A stretch of DNA of 64,000 bases from an uncultured Ruegeria sp. (GTDB taxonomy: Bacteria > Pseudomonadota > Alphaproteobacteria > Rhodobacterales > Rhodobacteraceae). This document shows positions 9,065-16,973 of this stretch, one piece after another. Each line of letters opens with the position of its first letter. Within the stretch, counting starts at the first letter, position 1. The position numbers were made by a program, and so were the translations under genes. The stretch spans positions 1 through 64,000 of the forward strand of contig NZ_CANMFF010000002.1 in assembly GCF_947497005.1 (NCBI RefSeq). The letters are read 5' to 3'. A model generated the notes under the pieces. It did not search any database. It saw only the letters and a program-made list of their open reading frames with translations, and was not told where the DNA came from.

Positions 9065-10004
9065 ATGCGGTGGGGCGATGTCGGTAGCGGGCCGGGTCTG
9101 GGCCAAACAGCTCTAGCATCAGCTCGTATTTGATGCGGTTCGCACTCACCTGGCGATAGAAGGCGATCAAAAAGGCCGTGGGCCCTTGTATGCGGGTAAG
9201 CCCGCTGGTGGCAGCCACCACGGTGCCGACATCCGTTTTACCTTGTAACACCAGATACCCGCCCAACATCAGAACGCCGACGGTTCCGGCCCCATTGATC
9301 ACGCTCAACAGGAACTTGGCTGACAGTTTCCACAGAAACATCCGCCGCCGTGTGTCATAGATATCGTCGAACATGGAATTGATATCCCGCTCAACGGCTT
9401 CAATATCCTCTGTCGTCAGCCTGTCTGTGGCGTTGCGTAATATATGGACCCGCTCGGCGACGAAGGTGTTCACTTTGCGCTGCGAGGCCAAAACGATGAT
9501 GATTTGCGGTACAATCATGGAAAACGCAATCAGCCCAAGGCCAGGTTGGGTGGATGAGATATAGCCGATTACGCTGATCAGCGTGCCGATCTGAACGACT
9601 GGGTCTGAAAATGCACCGCCTGCGAATTTTCCCAACTCTTCAGCTTCGGCAGAAACTGCCGTGGTCATAGTGCCTTTGCGCAGGCCTTCGCCTGAATCCT
9701 TCAGGTCGGTCGAACGCCACAGCAAGCGTTGCCGGATCAGCCGGATCATGTCTTCACCCAAGGTTCCGGCGCGAAACCCCAATACCCACTTCAATATCAG
9801 GCTCAGCAGGATGACCGCCATCATGCCAATGCCCAGCTGGATCAGTTTCTCGATCCCGACATCGTCGGACGTCAGGTGGTTGACGATTCCGCGTTGGAAC
9901 TCAAGCGGCACGGCGGCAAGGCCTGCAATAGCAATGGACAGAAGGATGAGTAGGATTTGCCGCCCGGCGCTGGCGCGCCAGATCGCGGAATAAAGTCGAA
10001 ACAT
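9063..10004 (-). CDS. Stand-alone ABC transporter transmembrane domain protein (no ATPase domain)
   Basis: The 313-residue protein is a complete type 1 exporter-style membrane domain with six hydrophobic segments (about 17-35, 55-75, 130-150, 155-175, 235-258, 265-285) and charged intracellular loops. It ends at residue 313 (LFGPDPARYRHRPTA) where a fused ABC exporter would continue into its nucleotide-binding domain. No Walker A or LSGGQ motif is present, and the neighbour downstream is the convergent efp terminator. It may pair with an ATPase encoded elsewhere, be a truncated exporter, or serve another role. The stop codon is a clean TAA. Confidence 0.8.
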   Translation of the reverse strand: MFRLYSAIWRASAGRQILLILLSIAIAGLAAVPLEFQRGIVNHLTSDDVGIEKLIQLGIGMMAVILLSLILKWVLGFRAGTLGEDMIRLIRQRLLWRSTDLKDSGEGLRKGTMTTAVSAEAEELGKFAGGAFSDPVVQIGTLISVIGYISSTQPGLGLIAFSMIVPQIIIVLASQRKVNTFVAERVHILRNATDRLTTEDIEAVERDINSMFDDIYDTRRRMFLWKLSAKFLLSVINGAGTVGVLMLGGYLVLQGKTDVGTVVAATSGLTRIQGPTAFLIAFYRQVSANRIKYELMLELFGPDPARYRHRPTA

Positions 10005-10117
10005 GCAGGTATCCGGGTTGCCTTGTTTGCCAGCACTTTGGCAGCCAAGGACGACAGGTTCAAACTTTACGATATATCCTGCTGTGCCGGACGTGCCGAT
10101 TTGGCAACAAGGCGCGT

Positions 10118-10855
10118 TCAGTCCTTCAGACGCACCATGGCGTCGCCCGCCTGCATCTTGTCGCCCGCGCGATCAAATCGCAGATAGGCAATCCCTTGCC
10201 CGCCTGCCTGAGTGTGCAACGTGCCGACGGGTTTGCCATTTGCCGTGATCTCGGTTCCCACTGGGGCTGAGCCTTCGACGTTCACCCTTCGCAAACCTTT
10301 GCGCAACTCGGTTTTGTGTTTCATGCGCGCGGTCACTTCCTGACCGACATAGCAGCCCTTTTTGAAGTCCACGCCATTCAGCGCCTCGAACCCGGATTCC
10401 AGAATATAACTTTCCGGGGTCAACTCTGTGCCGGCCTCGGGAATGCAATGCTGAACTCGCAGCGCGTCCCAGTCGGATCCGTCATCCCCTTCAAGGGTTG
10501 CGGAATAGATGCGCCAGCCCATGTCCGGATGGCGGGGATCGGGCAGGGCGGCATCCGGCGCTGGACCTGTGCCGCGTTGCAGGTTCAGATTGGTGCCCGC
10601 GATCGCAACATCCGCACGCAGCTTGTACATTGTCAGACGTTTGACCAGATCATCCGCAAGATGCTCGGCTACATCCAGAAGTACGCCATCGCTATCGCGT
10701 TTCAGGAAGAAATCCGCCAGATACTTGCCTTGCGGTGTCAGCAGCGCTGCATAAACCAGCCCGTTGTTCAGACCCTGAATGTCATTGGTGATCAAGTCCT
10801 GCAAAAAACTTTCGGTATCCGAGCCGGTCAGGCGCAGTATGCGGCGGGTGGGCAT
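10118..10855 (-). CDS. ygfZ: YgfZ/GcvT-like tRNA-modifying folate-binding protein
   Basis: The open frame reaches 11071, but the ATG at 10855 gives the family start MPTRRILRLTGSDTESFLQDLITND, leaving 245 residues. The YgfZ signature K-G-C-Y-V-G-Q-E is present (FKKGCYVGQEVTARM). These folate-binding GcvT-like proteins help maintain Fe-S enzymes such as MiaB and influence tRNA modification. The gene is divergent from the glycosyltransferase with a 73-bp gap. Confidence 0.94.
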   Translation of the reverse strand: MPTRRILRLTGSDTESFLQDLITNDIQGLNNGLVYAALLTPQGKYLADFFLKRDSDGVLLDVAEHLADDLVKRLTMYKLRADVAIAGTNLNLQRGTGPAPDAALPDPRHPDMGWRIYSATLEGDDGSDWDALRVQHCIPEAGTELTPESYILESGFEALNGVDFKKGCYVGQEVTARMKHKTELRKGLRRVNVEGSAPVGTEITANGKPVGTLHTQAGGQGIAYLRFDRAGDKMQAGDAMVRLKD

Positions 10856-10928
10856 GGCTTGGTCCTCGTCATTTCCTTTGGCCTCGTGATATAGGAAGTT
10901 CCGATGCCAAGACCAGAGGTTATCAGAC

Positions 10929-11603
10929 GTGCCTGCCCCCATCTCAGTTGTGATTCCGACCCGCAATGCCGCCGACGCCTTGCCCGCGTGCCTTGAGGCT
11001 TTGATGGAAGGGCTGCAAACCGGGCTGATCCGGGAGCTGATCATCAGCGATGCAGGATCAACGGACCACACGCTGGATATAGCGCATGAGGCAGGTGCAG
11101 AGGTCGTGACAGGTGCGCCGTCCCGTGGTGGTCAGTTGCGCCGGGGATGCGCGCAGGCCAAAGGCGATTGGCTGCTGATCCTTCACGCGGACACAGTGTT
11201 GCAACAGGGATGGAGCGAGACCGTGAGCACCCATTTTCCTTCGAACACACCCGCCGCCTTCCGGCTGGCGTTTCGCGCGCGCGGGATCGCTCCGGCCTGG
11301 GTGGCGGGTTGGGCCAATCTGCGCAGCCGGGTGTTTGGATTGCCATACGGAGATCAGGGATTGCTGGTTCCACGAGATGTATATCAGGCTGCGGGCGGAT
11401 TTCCGGACCAGCCGTTGATGGAAGATGTGGCGTTGGCACGCGCGTTGCCGCGGATCACGATTTTTAACACTCGTGCATTTACGAGTGCGGAGCGGTATGA
11501 ACGGGTGGGATGGTTTCGGCGGGGCGCGCGGAATCTATGGACGCTTCTGCGCTATTTTCTGGGGACTGATCCACAGGTACTGGCGCAGGCTTATCGGCGT
11601 TAA
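10929..11603 (+). CDS. Family 2 glycosyltransferase, TIGR04283-like
   Basis: The 224-residue protein starts with GTG at 10929. It begins ISVVIPTRNAADALPACLEAL and has the GT-A nucleotide-binding strand with ELIISDAGSTDHT and the metal motif LHADT. The C-terminal SAERYERVGWFRRGARNLWTLL fits the small TIGR04283 group, which is sometimes linked to arsenosugar synthesis. The last 125 bp overlap the convergent membrane-protein gene; both reading frames look genuine. No sugar-nucleotide pathway gene is adjacent, so the product is unknown. Confidence 0.85.
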   Translation: MPAPISVVIPTRNAADALPACLEALMEGLQTGLIRELIISDAGSTDHTLDIAHEAGAEVVTGAPSRGGQLRRGCAQAKGDWLLILHADTVLQQGWSETVSTHFPSNTPAAFRLAFRARGIAPAWVAGWANLRSRVFGLPYGDQGLLVPRDVYQAAGGFPDQPLMEDVALARALPRITIFNTRAFTSAERYERVGWFRRGARNLWTLLRYFLGTDPQVLAQAYRR

Positions 11604-12366
11604 GTGTTGCACGCAGTTCGACCACAGATTTTCCCAGCCGGAATGGGGCCGCAAAACTAACAAGGCACAGGGCAACGATCTGCAAAACCAGAATATGGGC
11701 GTTGTCCTGCAAGTATTCCCATTCTTCCTTCAGCTTGCTGACCTGCTCGATCAGATCGTCATAACTCTGTGCCAGGATCAAATAGTCTCCGGCGATCGCC
11801 GGAACCTTGCGCCGCATGTTATCGATGGCTGTCTGAGTTTTCTCGTCCATTGAGGTGAAGACCAGAAACTGATCGATATCGAAGGCGTCCGCCTTAGCTG
11901 CCATACCGCGAATTTCCTCCATTTCATCCTTGGACTGGCCCCCGAACAGGAAATGCAGCCCCTGCAGCGGGGCCACTTCATTGGTGACAGCGATGAACAA
12001 TGGCAGTTCCGAGTTGCTGGCGGTAGAGGCCGACAGAAATTCGACCTTGTCGCACAACACTGCCGTGTCCGGGTCGTAGGCGGGATCGCAGAATCGCAAC
12101 CGGAACCGCGCAGCGTCGCGGTCAAAAGCCAACGTCGCTGCGTAAGCCACATCGATCTGACGATCCAGCCGCGAACTGTCAGAGGTATAAAGCCCCGCCA
12201 GAACCGCAATCAAAGCGCCGAAGCCCCCCAGCACGACCCAGACCAGATCGGCCAGTTTCCATGCCCGGTGACCTGCGGGTTTTCGAAACAAAAAGGCGGT
12301 GCCGATTGATCCGATCAGGAAAAACAGGATCAGCAAAGGCAATTGGTTGTCGGCTATAAAACTCAT
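11479..12366 (-). CDS. Membrane protein of unknown function
   Basis: I chose the ATG at 12366 (MSFIADNQLPLLILFFLIG), 20 codons inside the longest frame, because a membrane segment starts right there: 295 residues. Two N-terminal hydrophobic segments (about 10-30 and 43-62) are followed by a large soluble part and a third near 230-250. The C-terminus is a proline- and serine-rich tail that overlaps the convergent glycosyltransferase by 125 bp. Cysteines in FCDPAYDP and VLCDKVEF may form a disulfide. I do not recognise a family. Confidence 0.7.
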   Translation of the reverse strand: MSFIADNQLPLLILFFLIGSIGTAFLFRKPAGHRAWKLADLVWVVLGGFGALIAVLAGLYTSDSSRLDRQIDVAYAATLAFDRDAARFRLRFCDPAYDPDTAVLCDKVEFLSASTASNSELPLFIAVTNEVAPLQGLHFLFGGQSKDEMEEIRGMAAKADAFDIDQFLVFTSMDEKTQTAIDNMRRKVPAIAGDYLILAQSYDDLIEQVSKLKEEWEYLQDNAHILVLQIVALCLVSFAAPFRLGKSVVELRATLNADKPAPVPVDQSPENSAEASIDSARPAETIPPVHTAPHS

Positions 12367-12470
12367 ATGCCCGATCTTAGGACCTGTTGTGTGTCCTGCA
12401 ACAGGGATCACGAGCAGTTGTAACATCTTACCACATCCTCATACTGGAAGCAGCGCAGAGGGGGACTTCG

Positions 12471-13241
12471 ATGTTTAAAGAAATTGTTCTGATCCACGGT
12501 GCTTTTGCCGGGCCCTGGTGCATGCAGGATTACGCGGCTTTTTTTCGCGACCTGGGTTGGACGGTTCACGTTCCGGCCTTGCGTTTCCATGGCGGTGATC
12601 CGAAAGCGGACCCTGACCCGGGACTAACAGATACCAGTGTCATGGACTACACAAACGACATAGCGGAATTTGTTCAGGGTCTGGACAGCAAACCTGTCAT
12701 TCTGGGGCATGCCATTGCAGGGGTGGTGGCGCAGCAAGTGGCGACGCGCGGTTTGGCCAGTGCCATCGTTTTGATCAATCCGAATGCACCCTGGGGCACC
12801 TTGCCCGAAACCGATGATGAACGAGCTGTACCACGAGCCTTGATGGAAGGCGGAGCCTTCTGGAAACAGCCCATGCGGGTCGCGTTCGATTTGATGGCCC
12901 CGTTTGCTCTGAACAAGATGGATGAGGCCCGACAGCACGCAGTGTTCGATCAGTTGGGCGCTGAAAGCGGGCGCGTGATGTTTGAGATGTTCTTCTGGAT
13001 GTTTGACGACCATCACGCGATCAAAGTTGAATTCGACAACGTTGAGTGCCCCGTTTTGGTGGTTTCAGGTGCGCAAGACAGGGCGGTCAACCCTGATACC
13101 TGCCGCGCACTGGCAGAACGCTATGGGGATCGCGGAACCTTTTTGCTGGTCGAGGATCATGCGCATTTCCTGTTCATGGAACCCGGTTGGGAAGGGCCTG
13201 CTGCGCAAATCGAGACTTGGCTGAAAGGCCAGCCGAAGTGA
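12471..13241 (+). CDS. Alpha/beta hydrolase-fold protein lacking the catalytic serine
   Basis: The ATG at 12471 follows GAGGGGGAC, so the 84 bp of open frame before it are excluded: 256 residues. The fold is clear, with an oxyanion region IHGAFAGPW, a late SGAQDRAVNP with the catalytic-type Asp, and VEDHAHFLF with the catalytic-type His. The nucleophile elbow reads LGHAIAG (A81) where GHSxGG is expected. The codons are CAT GCC ATT GCA GGG, so it is a true Ala as sequenced. The protein may be a binding or regulatory pseudoenzyme, or use another residue. Confidence 0.85.
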   Translation: MFKEIVLIHGAFAGPWCMQDYAAFFRDLGWTVHVPALRFHGGDPKADPDPGLTDTSVMDYTNDIAEFVQGLDSKPVILGHAIAGVVAQQVATRGLASAIVLINPNAPWGTLPETDDERAVPRALMEGGAFWKQPMRVAFDLMAPFALNKMDEARQHAVFDQLGAESGRVMFEMFFWMFDDHHAIKVEFDNVECPVLVVSGAQDRAVNPDTCRALAERYGDRGTFLLVEDHAHFLFMEPGWEGPAAQIETWLKGQPK

Positions 13242-13340
13242 AACGGGCTTGACAAAAATCAGTTACTTGGCCGACACCGCGACATGTGAATAGGGCAACC
13301 GACCCTTGATGCGCACAAATTCTGCGAGAAAGGTCCGGGC

Positions 13341-14180
13341 ATGTCCCTGTTCGTCGTCCTCATTATTCTTTCGGCTGCCCTGTTGCATGCGGTGTGGAAC
13401 GCGATCGTGAAAACGGCCGCTGATCGCACCACCATGCTGGGCTTGGTCGCGTTTGGCCACGTGGTGCCCGCTACGGTTATGGTGATGGTGCTGCCACTGC
13501 CAAACGCAGAGAGCTTTGTCTATATCCTGCTCTCGACCGTTGTGCATTTCGGTTATTATTTCATGTTGGGTAAAGCCTATCAGCACGGTGACCTGAGTGT
13601 GGTCTATCCCATCGCCCGCGGGATTGTTCCGGCGCTGGTCTCGCTTTGGGCAATGGTTCTGGTCGGCGAGGTGTTGCCCTTGCAGGCCTGGGCCGGGATC
13701 GCTCTGATCGCCTTGGGTATTCAATTGAGCAGCTGGAAGGCGCTGCGCTCGGGCGTAGGGCGCAGTGCGATGGTGTTTGCGTTGGGCACCGGGTTCTGCA
13801 TTTCGATCTATTCGGTCGTTGACGGAATTGGGGTACGGCTATCTGGCAATACGCTCAGCTATTGGGCGTGGGGGGCGTTTTTACACCTGTTCATAGCCGG
13901 ATTCGTCGGGGTGCGGAAACGTGCCGCCCTAAAAGATTTGCCAGCCAAAGTATGGATGACGGGCATTCTTGGCGGGCTGGTTTCGGTGACGGCTTATGGT
14001 CTGGTGCTCTATGCCAAGAACTTTGCACCTCTGGGCGCGGTTTCGGCGCTGCGGGAAACCTCGGTCATTTTTGCTGCGCTGATAGGGTTCATTTTCCTAA
14101 AGGAAGGCAACTGGATACGACGGCTTGGCGCCGCCGTACTCATGGCCGTCGGAGTCGCACTGATCGGAATGGCCGTCTGA
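13341..14180 (+). CDS. EamA/DMT family transporter
   Basis: The 279-residue protein has ten hydrophobic segments in two EamA halves of the drug/metabolite transporter superfamily, beginning SLFVVLIILSAALLHAVWNAIVK. The second half ends with the conserved EGNWIRRLGAAVLMAVGVALIG. The ligand cannot be told from sequence; relatives export amino acids or metabolites. It stands alone between the hydrolase-like gene and a DUF1496 gene. Confidence 0.88.
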   Translation: MSLFVVLIILSAALLHAVWNAIVKTAADRTTMLGLVAFGHVVPATVMVMVLPLPNAESFVYILLSTVVHFGYYFMLGKAYQHGDLSVVYPIARGIVPALVSLWAMVLVGEVLPLQAWAGIALIALGIQLSSWKALRSGVGRSAMVFALGTGFCISIYSVVDGIGVRLSGNTLSYWAWGAFLHLFIAGFVGVRKRAALKDLPAKVWMTGILGGLVSVTAYGLVLYAKNFAPLGAVSALRETSVIFAALIGFIFLKEGNWIRRLGAAVLMAVGVALIGMAV

Positions 14181-14219
14181 TCCGGCCATAACGTCTTTGA
14201 CGATGGCGGTGCGGGTGTC

Positions 14220-14501
14220 CTACCGGCCCACCTGAAATGTGCTTTGAGGCTTCCAGTGCATGGTGCCTTTGTCACTTGCCACGCAACGCAGCAACCGTTC
14301 CTCACGCGTGTTGATTGTATCCGTAACGGTATTGTCGCCGAAGATCACGATGAAGGAATCCGGGGAATAGGCCAGCCCTTTGTAATAGCAAAACCGTGTT
14401 TCCGCCCCGTCCGGGATCGGAGACGCCAGGCTGAGCGTCTGTTGCGCCACAGCTTGGGTCGCGAGAAGGGCAAAGGCCAGCCCATAGGTCGGTGTTTTCA
14501 T
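14220..14501 (-). CDS. Small secreted DUF1496-like protein
   Basis: I chose the ATG at 14501 (MKTPTYGLAFALLATQAVA), which starts a clean signal peptide; the 12 codons upstream add nothing. The product has 93 residues and a mature part with RFCYYKGLAYSPDSFIVI, resembling the C-Y-Y-x-x-x-x-Y-S-x-G core of DUF1496, plus a second cysteine (LLRCVAS) that could form a disulfide. It would act in the periplasm. Function unknown. A perfect 12-bp inverted repeat lies 50 bp upstream. Confidence 0.65.
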   Translation of the reverse strand: MKTPTYGLAFALLATQAVAQQTLSLASPIPDGAETRFCYYKGLAYSPDSFIVIFGDNTVTDTINTREERLLRCVASDKGTMHWKPQSTFQVGR

Positions 14502-14550
14502 GTCGTCCTCCCGTCCTGTAAACTTGGTGTCAGTCAAAAGTTTAGACGCC

Positions 14551-14586
14551 CTTACCTCAATTTTTTGTTGTTATAATTGAGGTAAG
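14551..14586. promoter_or_regulatory. Perfect 12-bp inverted repeat with 12-nt spacer
   Basis: CTTACCTCAATT (14551-14562) is repeated in reverse complement as AATTGAGGTAAG (14575-14586). The spacer is AT-rich. It lies 50 bp upstream of the DUF1496-like start, with no terminator-like T-run after either arm, so an operator or a stable leader hairpin is more likely than a terminator. Confidence 0.5.
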
Positions 14587-14740
14587 TGTGAACGGGATCA
14601 ACGGTTTAGGCAACGGGAAACTGTGAAGATCCAAACTCTGGCCAAAAAACTGAACCAAAGGTCGCGTGTCCTGGAAGGCTCGAAGAGCACCGGCTATCGG
14701 GATCGACCCGACGCTGAACCAGAAAAGCCTGCGGGTTCAC
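14587..14740. other. Gap between the inverted repeat and the uxs stop
   Basis: No convincing gene. Short frames here overlap the end of uxs and have no family features. Confidence 0.4.
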
Positions 14741-15712
14741 TTACCCCGAAGCGACGTCCGCCTGAAGCTCTCGGAAATACCGGATGGTTGCATCCAGCCC
14801 TTCTTTCAACTGCACTTTGGGCTCCCAATTCAGCAGGGTCCGCGCCAGTGTGATATCGGGCTGGCGTTGCTTTGGGTCGTCCTGAGGAAGCTCCTTAAAA
14901 CTGATAGGGGTTTCCGCACCCACCAGCGCCTGCACTTCGCTGGCCAGTTCGTTCATCGAGAACTCATTGGGATTGCCCAGATTGACAGGGCCAGTGACGT
15001 CCTTGTCGGACTCCATCAAACGGATGAACCCTTCGATCAGATCATCCACATAGCAGAAAGACCGGGTCTGCGTGCCATCGCCAAAGATGGTGATCGGCTC
15101 GCCCGTCAGCGCCTGCATGATGAAATTCGACACCACGCGCCCGTCGGCGGGGTGCATTCTGGGTCCGTACGTGTTGAAGATGCGGGCCACCTTGATCTCA
15201 AGCCCCATCTGGCGGTGATAGTCGAAGAACAGCGTCTCGGCGCAACGCTTGCCCTCGTCATAGCAGGACCGCGGACCAATCGGGTTGACGTTGCCCCAAT
15301 AATCTTCGGTCTGCGGATGGACGGTCGGGTCGCCGTACACCTCGGAGGTCGAGGCCTGAAAGATCTTGCATTTCAGCCGTTTCGCCAGGCCCAGCATGTT
15401 GATCGCGCCGTGAACGCTGGTCTTGGTCGTCTGCACCGGGTCGTGCTGATAATGCACGGGCGAGGCCGGGCAGGCGAGGTTGTAGATCTCGTCGACCTCT
15501 ACGAACAACGGGAAGGTCACATCATGGCGCAGGAATTCGAAACGCGGGTTGTTGTGCAGATGGTCGATATTGCGCTTGGTGCCGGTGAACAGGTTGTCGA
15601 CGCACAGAACCTCATGCCCTTGATCCAAAAGCCGGTCGCACAGATGCGAGCCTAAGAAACCGGCCCCACCGGTTACGAGAACACGTTTTCGACTGTCATA
15701 AAGGCGGGCCAT
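14741..15712 (-). CDS. uxs: UDP-glucuronate decarboxylase (UDP-xylose synthase), extended SDR
   Basis: This enzyme converts UDP-glucuronate to UDP-xylose with a tightly bound NAD. The 323-residue protein has the Rossmann motif [14 protein letters not shown] near residues 11-24, the STSEVYGDP segment and the Y-x-x-x-K pair in SCYDEGKR, preceded by GPRS as in UXS enzymes. [21 protein letters not shown] is a family hallmark. It probably supplies a pentose for surface polysaccharide; no glycan cluster is adjacent. The 283-bp gap upstream should hold the promoter. Confidence 0.95.
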   Translation of the reverse strand: MARLYDSRKRVLVTGGAGFLGSHLCDRLLDQGHEVLCVDNLFTGTKRNIDHLHNNPRFEFLRHDVTFPLFVEVDEIYNLACPASPVHYQHDPVQTTKTSVHGAINMLGLAKRLKCKIFQASTSEVYGDPTVHPQTEDYWGNVNPIGPRSCYDEGKRCAETLFFDYHRQMGLEIKVARIFNTYGPRMHPADGRVVSNFIMQALTGEPITIFGDGTQTRSFCYVDDLIEGFIRLMESDKDVTGPVNLGNPNEFSMNELASEVQALVGAETPISFKELPQDDPKQRQPDITLARTLLNWEPKVQLKEGLDATIRYFRELQADVASG

Positions 15713-15995
15713 TGCAAATCCTTAATCGTTAAATCCAAGCCAGCTTGTCGCGGGGAAGCCGGCTCTTGGTTTGTTTTGTAAACCGAAGATGTTTGAATTG
15801 CAGTATATTTTGGTTTTTTGACGGCACGTGTGGTGTTGCTGCGTTTTTCATCTTCCCAACGTATTGCGCGAGGCTGGTTGTACTCGGGCAATTTGCCTCC
15901 TAAGCACGCTAGATGCATAATTAGTTAGGATGAATACTTGCAGCAATCTAGCAGCAGTTGAAAAACAGATATATGCACCCATCCCAAGCTAGTTG
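15713..15995. other. AT-rich intergenic region upstream of uxs
   Basis: 283 bp, markedly AT-rich, between uxs and the HNH gene on the same strand. I see no gene; it must contain the uxs promoter and the 3' end of the HNH transcript. Its base composition matches the HNH gene rather than uxs. Confidence 0.45.
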
Positions 15996-16964
15996 TTAGC
16001 CAACTATTTTTTTGTGAAAGAAGCTGATGCTATTCTTGAGTTTCTCAATATCCGCTACATCCTCCTGTTTGTGAATCACTCGGTGACAAGTTGGACATAG
16101 CACCAGGAAGTCGTCTGGAATTTTGTACCTGCGTGTCTCACCTTCTGAGAGCTCTCGAATTGGTTTTGCATGGTGAACATCAAGCGGAACGTTCTTGATT
16201 GGGCCTTCGTAACGATAGTGTTCGACTGGCGCTAAACCGCAACCTTCGCATTTTATCCCGCGACGCTCCAAAACCCGCAACCTTACATTCTTTGCGCGTT
16301 CAATTCTTCTAGAAAGAACGTAACTCCTGGTCTCGAGGATGTCAGTTGAACCAGACTCCTCCATCATGGTGTCGACAGGTGTTCTGCCCCCTCGGTCTAC
16401 AAGCGCTTTGTACGCCGCGAGCATCATTTCCAAGTCTTCGTAGAACTGGTTAGGATCAATGGCATCTGCTTGGTAGACCCTACCAAATGCATGGCCAGCA
16501 ACGTATCCTGCTGGAAGTTTTTCCGTCGAGCCGAGATTGATACTACCACTGTCAAATCTTTCAAAAAACTCAGGAATTCTCTCTGTTATGTCGACAGCAC
16601 GACGAGCGAGAATACTCCGACCTTTGTCGTTTTCTCCGAATTCTCGGTAAACCTCAGTCGTACCTTGATTGAGAGATAACACTACCTCTTCTGTTTGTGC
16701 GTTAATAAGGTAAACGACGTAATAACCGCGAGTTGCAGTGTCTGTTACGAGTGGGTCGAAGAAAGCTAACCACGGTACCGAAGCCCAACGTGATTGGCCG
16801 ACACTTGCTTTCACTTCTAGTTCGTATGGTAGGAAAAGTAGGCGTTTCTTTGCTTCTATCGCTATGTCGTGCCGTACAAAATTTCCAAAATCACTCCCAG
16901 AGAAACTTTTAGCACGTTCAAAGACATACTCGCTCGCGAGACGCGATAGATATTCATGAAGCAT
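15996..16964 (-). CDS. McrB_N (DUF3578) - HNH endonuclease, type IV restriction-like
   Basis: The 322-residue protein has two parts. Residues about 15-175 match the McrB_N/DUF3578 domain, known from modified-DNA-recognising restriction proteins: WASVPWLAFFDPLVTDTATRGYYVVYLI followed by LSLNQGTTEVYREFG. The C-terminal part (235-300) is an HNH nuclease with C239-x2-C242, the D-V-H-H core (H264, H265) and C290-x2-C293-H294, H298. The pairing is that of ScoMcrA-like enzymes that cleave methylated or phosphorothioated DNA. It starts 9 bp after the parE stop and has much lower GC, so it was probably acquired and reads from the parE transcript. Target specificity is unknown. Confidence 0.88.
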   Translation of the reverse strand: MLHEYLSRLASEYVFERAKSFSGSDFGNFVRHDIAIEAKKRLLFLPYELEVKASVGQSRWASVPWLAFFDPLVTDTATRGYYVVYLINAQTEEVVLSLNQGTTEVYREFGENDKGRSILARRAVDITERIPEFFERFDSGSINLGSTEKLPAGYVAGHAFGRVYQADAIDPNQFYEDLEMMLAAYKALVDRGGRTPVDTMMEESGSTDILETRSYVLSRRIERAKNVRLRVLERRGIKCEGCGLAPVEHYRYEGPIKNVPLDVHHAKPIRELSEGETRRYKIPDDFLVLCPTCHRVIHKQEDVADIEKLKNSISFFHKKIVG

Positions 16965-16973
16965 TAGGGCTAC

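Noticed and set aside
14666..15655. Plus-strand frame of 329 codons over uxs
   Set aside because: It is the exact antisense of a highly conserved enzyme; the frame is a by-product of codon bias.
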